A DNA stretch of 64,000 nt, from the NCBI RefSeq assembly GCF_000772085.1, contig NZ_CP009755.1, positions 434,001 to 498,000 on the forward strand. The letters run 5' to 3'. The stretch is from Curtobacterium sp. MR_MD2014. Lineage in GTDB: Bacteria; Actinomycetota; Actinomycetes; Actinomycetales; Microbacteriaceae. The translations under genes and the position numbers were made by a program. How positions within the stretch are numbered: position 1 is the stretch's first letter; every line of letters starts with the position of its first letter. This document shows, piece by piece, positions 62,261 through 64,000 of the stretch. A model generated the notes under the pieces. The model was not told the DNA's origin, did no database searches, and saw only the letters and a list, made by a program, of their open reading frames with translations.

Positions 62261-62335
62261 TTCCGCGGGGGTAGCCGGGCCGCAGGACCGCGGGCGCGGG
62301 AGCGCGGGAGCGCGGGGGCGGGGCGGGCGGCGCCG

Positions 62336-63289
62336 TCAGGATGCGGCGGGGACCCGCGCGGACGCCTCGTCCAGGGTGCGGAGCTCCTCGGCGCCCAGCT
62401 CGAGGTCCGCGGACGCCAGGAGCGCCGGCAGCTGCTCGGTGTTCCGCGCGCTCGCGATCGGCGCGACGACGTCCGGCTGGGCCTGCAGCCACGCGAGGGC
62501 GACCGATGCGATCTCGGCCTCGTGCGCCTCGGCGATGCGGGAGAGCGCGTCGACCACGGCCAGTCCCTCGTCCGAGAAGTAACCCGACACCTGCCCCTCG
62601 CGGTCCTTGCCGGCGAAGTCGTCCTTCGTGCGGTACTTCCCGGTCAGGAACCCGGCGGCGAGCGCGAAGTAGGGCACGACCCCCAGGCCCTCGGACGCGG
62701 CGAGCGGGGCGATGTCCGACTCGTAGGGCTCACGGGTGACGAGGTTGTAGTGCGGCTGGATCGCGACGGGCAGCGCCAGCCCGTTCTCCTTCGCGATGCG
62801 GATCCACTCCTCGGCACGCGGACGCGAGTAGTTCGAGATCGCGGTGTACCGGACGAGGCCCTCCTGCACGAGCTGGTCGAACGCGCGGACGGTCTCCTCG
62901 AGCGGGGTGTCCTGGTCGTCGAAGTGCGCGTAGTACAGGTCGATCCGGTCGGTGCCCAGCCGCTCGAGGCTCGCGCGGGCAGCCGCAGCGACGTTCGACG
63001 CGGACAGGCCGCTGTACTGCGGGTGCTGCGAGACCTTCGTCGCGACCACGACGTCGTCGCGCTTCCCGGAGGCGCGGAGCCACGAGCCGATGACGCGCTC
63101 CGACTCGCCGCCCTCGTTGCCCGGCGCCCACGCGGAGTACACGTCCGCGGTGTCGACGAAGTCGCCGCCGGCCGAGGTGTACGCGTCGAGCACCCGGTGC
63201 GAGGTCTGCTCGTCGGCGGTCCAGCCGAAGACGTTGCCGCCGAGGGCGAGGGGGAACACGTGCAGGTCACTGGTTCCGATGCGGGGCAT
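62336..63289 (-). CDS. Aldo/keto reductase (YhdN/AKR11-like)
   Basis: NADPH-dependent reductase, 317 residues. LALGGNVFGWTADEQ at the start, catalytic Asp-Tyr in DTADVYSAW, Lys in VATKVSQHP and His in YAHFDDQDTPL, where ordinary members of this subgroup also have His. The ending VAPIASARNTEQL binds cofactor. AAGGA precedes the ATG; a TAGCGT -10 lies at 63329-63324. It is unrelated in subgroup to the reductase at 26204. Confidence 0.92.
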   Translation of the reverse strand: MPRIGTSDLHVFPLALGGNVFGWTADEQTSHRVLDAYTSAGGDFVDTADVYSAWAPGNEGGESERVIGSWLRASGKRDDVVVATKVSQHPQYSGLSASNVAAAARASLERLGTDRIDLYYAHFDDQDTPLEETVRAFDQLVQEGLVRYTAISNYSRPRAEEWIRIAKENGLALPVAIQPHYNLVTREPYESDIAPLAASEGLGVVPYFALAAGFLTGKYRTKDDFAGKDREGQVSGYFSDEGLAVVDALSRIAEAHEAEIASVALAWLQAQPDVVAPIASARNTEQLPALLASADLELGAEELRTLDEASARVPAAS

Positions 63290-63380
63290 GGGGAGTCCTT
63301 CCGGTGCGGTACGGGTCCCGTCCACGCTATGCCCCGGCTCCGTGCACGTGACCAGCGGGTACCCGGTGTTGCATGAGGGG

Positions 63381-64000
63381 ATGACCACCCTCGCCGACGA
63401 CCTCACCGACCCCCGCTCGTCCGTCCGACTCCGTGCCGTGATGGCCGCCGGCACCGAGGCGAGGCCGTCCGACCTCGAGGTGCTCGTCGAACGCTGTGCC
63501 GTCGAGCCGGACCTGCAGGTGCGCGAGGCCCTGACGTGGGCGCTCGTCAGGCTGCCGGCGGAGACCGTCGTGCCCCGGCTGACGCACGAGCTGCACCGTC
63601 CGGAGGCGCAGGCGCGCTCCCAGGCGCTCCACACCCTGTCGAAGATCCGCGACGGGTCGGTGTACCCCGAGGTGGCCGACCGGCTCGGCGACGACGACCC
63701 CGGTGTGCGTCGGACGGCCTGGCGCGCGGCCGTCCTGCTCGCTCCGGCCGAGGAGGGTCCCGCCCTCGCCCGACGCCTCGCCCGCGAACTCGGTCAGGGT
63801 GACCGGGAGACCCGACTCGCGCTGAGCCGTGCGCTGGTCTCGCTCGGCGAGGACGTCGTCGCCCCCGTCCTGGCAGACGCGTCCGAACGTCGCGGCGAGG
63901 CCGTGTGCGCGCACGTCGACGAGACCGGACGACTGCTCGCCGACCCGGACGCCGGATCGGCGCTCGCGCTCGAACGCGCCCGTCGCGAGATGGCGCTCGG
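63381..64000 (+). CDS. HEAT-repeat protein, 3' end outside the window
   Basis: The frame runs open from ATG 63381 to the last base (206 complete codons). It begins MTTLADDLTDPRSSVRLRAV, followed by helical pairs such as EPDLQVREALTWALVRLP, RPEAQARSQALHTLSKI and DDDPGVRRTAWRAAVLLAP, the roughly 30-residue spacing of HEAT or PBS-lyase-like repeats. It probably serves as a protein-binding scaffold. Upstream GAGGGG abuts the start. Divergent from the aldo/keto reductase. Confidence 0.78.
   Translation, partial: MTTLADDLTDPRSSVRLRAVMAAGTEARPSDLEVLVERCAVEPDLQVREALTWALVRLPAETVVPRLTHELHRPEAQARSQALHTLSKIRDGSVYPEVADRLGDDDPGVRRTAWRAAVLLAPAEEGPALARRLARELGQGDRETRLALSRALVSLGEDVVAPVLADASERRGEAVCAHVDETGRLLADPDAGSALALERARREMAL

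Overview
This is a high-GC (roughly 70 %) actinobacterial chromosome segment, most likely from a Microbacteriaceae bacterium close to Curtobacterium. The family call rests on the strongly GC-biased third codon positions, frequent GTG starts, GTGA/ATGA stop-start overlaps, many apparently leaderless transcripts, and a dnaK-grpE-dnaJ-hspR operon with HAIR-type operators. The genus is an inference; no rRNA gene lies here to confirm it. I found no tRNA, rRNA, CRISPR array, prophage or transposase.

Layout. 1-2.9 kb: end of a peptide-type ABC transporter gene, an alpha/beta hydrolase and a GH1 glycosidase that seems to start at ATC. 2.95-17.4 kb: an ankyrin protein gene, then an exopolysaccharide (EPS) locus: Wzz-like protein fused to a BY-kinase, GalE, flippase-like protein, WecG/TagA-type, GT4 and GT2 glycosyltransferases, NAD-sugar epimerase, O-antigen-ligase-like protein and a DUF3060-like lipoprotein. 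It ends with a large secreted Ig-repeat protein gene broken by a one-base deletion. 17.6-21.9 kb: dnaK-grpE-dnaJ-hspR. 21.8-27.5 kb: a small Cys-rich ORF, a GntR regulator, an RsmC/RlmG-type methyltransferase, a second repeat-rich surface protein, an aldo/keto reductase and a conserved hypothetical. 27.8-32.6 kb: GH2 beta-mannosidase, the EPS-priming sugar transferase and tatA. 32.7-37.6 kb: membrane acyltransferase-like protein, DHA2-type MFS exporter, and clpB behind a near-perfect HAIR operator. 37.9-43.8 kb: a two-component system, two Cys-containing lipoproteins and a MacB-like ABC exporter with a peptidoglycan-binding adaptor. 43.9-48.7 kb: DUF2231 protein and a fructose operon (DeoR regulator, fruK, fruA). 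48.7-64 kb: DedA, an HVA1/DUF2945-type protein, Ser/Thr kinase, trpF, HAD phosphatase, nitroreductase, AEC transporter, xthA, an M23 peptidase, a large membrane protein, pyrE with a long membrane-anchored protein, an aldo/keto reductase and the start of a HEAT-repeat protein.

How the parts connect. HspR probably represses both dnaK and clpB, since both promoters carry HAIR sites. The EPS genes occupy two places 13-26 kb apart but share an unusual extended -10 element (TGATATACT), which suggests one promoter class. The ABC-exporter module looks like an envelope-stress or antimicrobial-efflux unit controlled by its own two-component system. Several operons end in members of one family of long, sequence-related palindromes centred on GGTGCC/GGCACC, and a separate array of GAGACGCC palindromes lies between fruA and the DedA gene.
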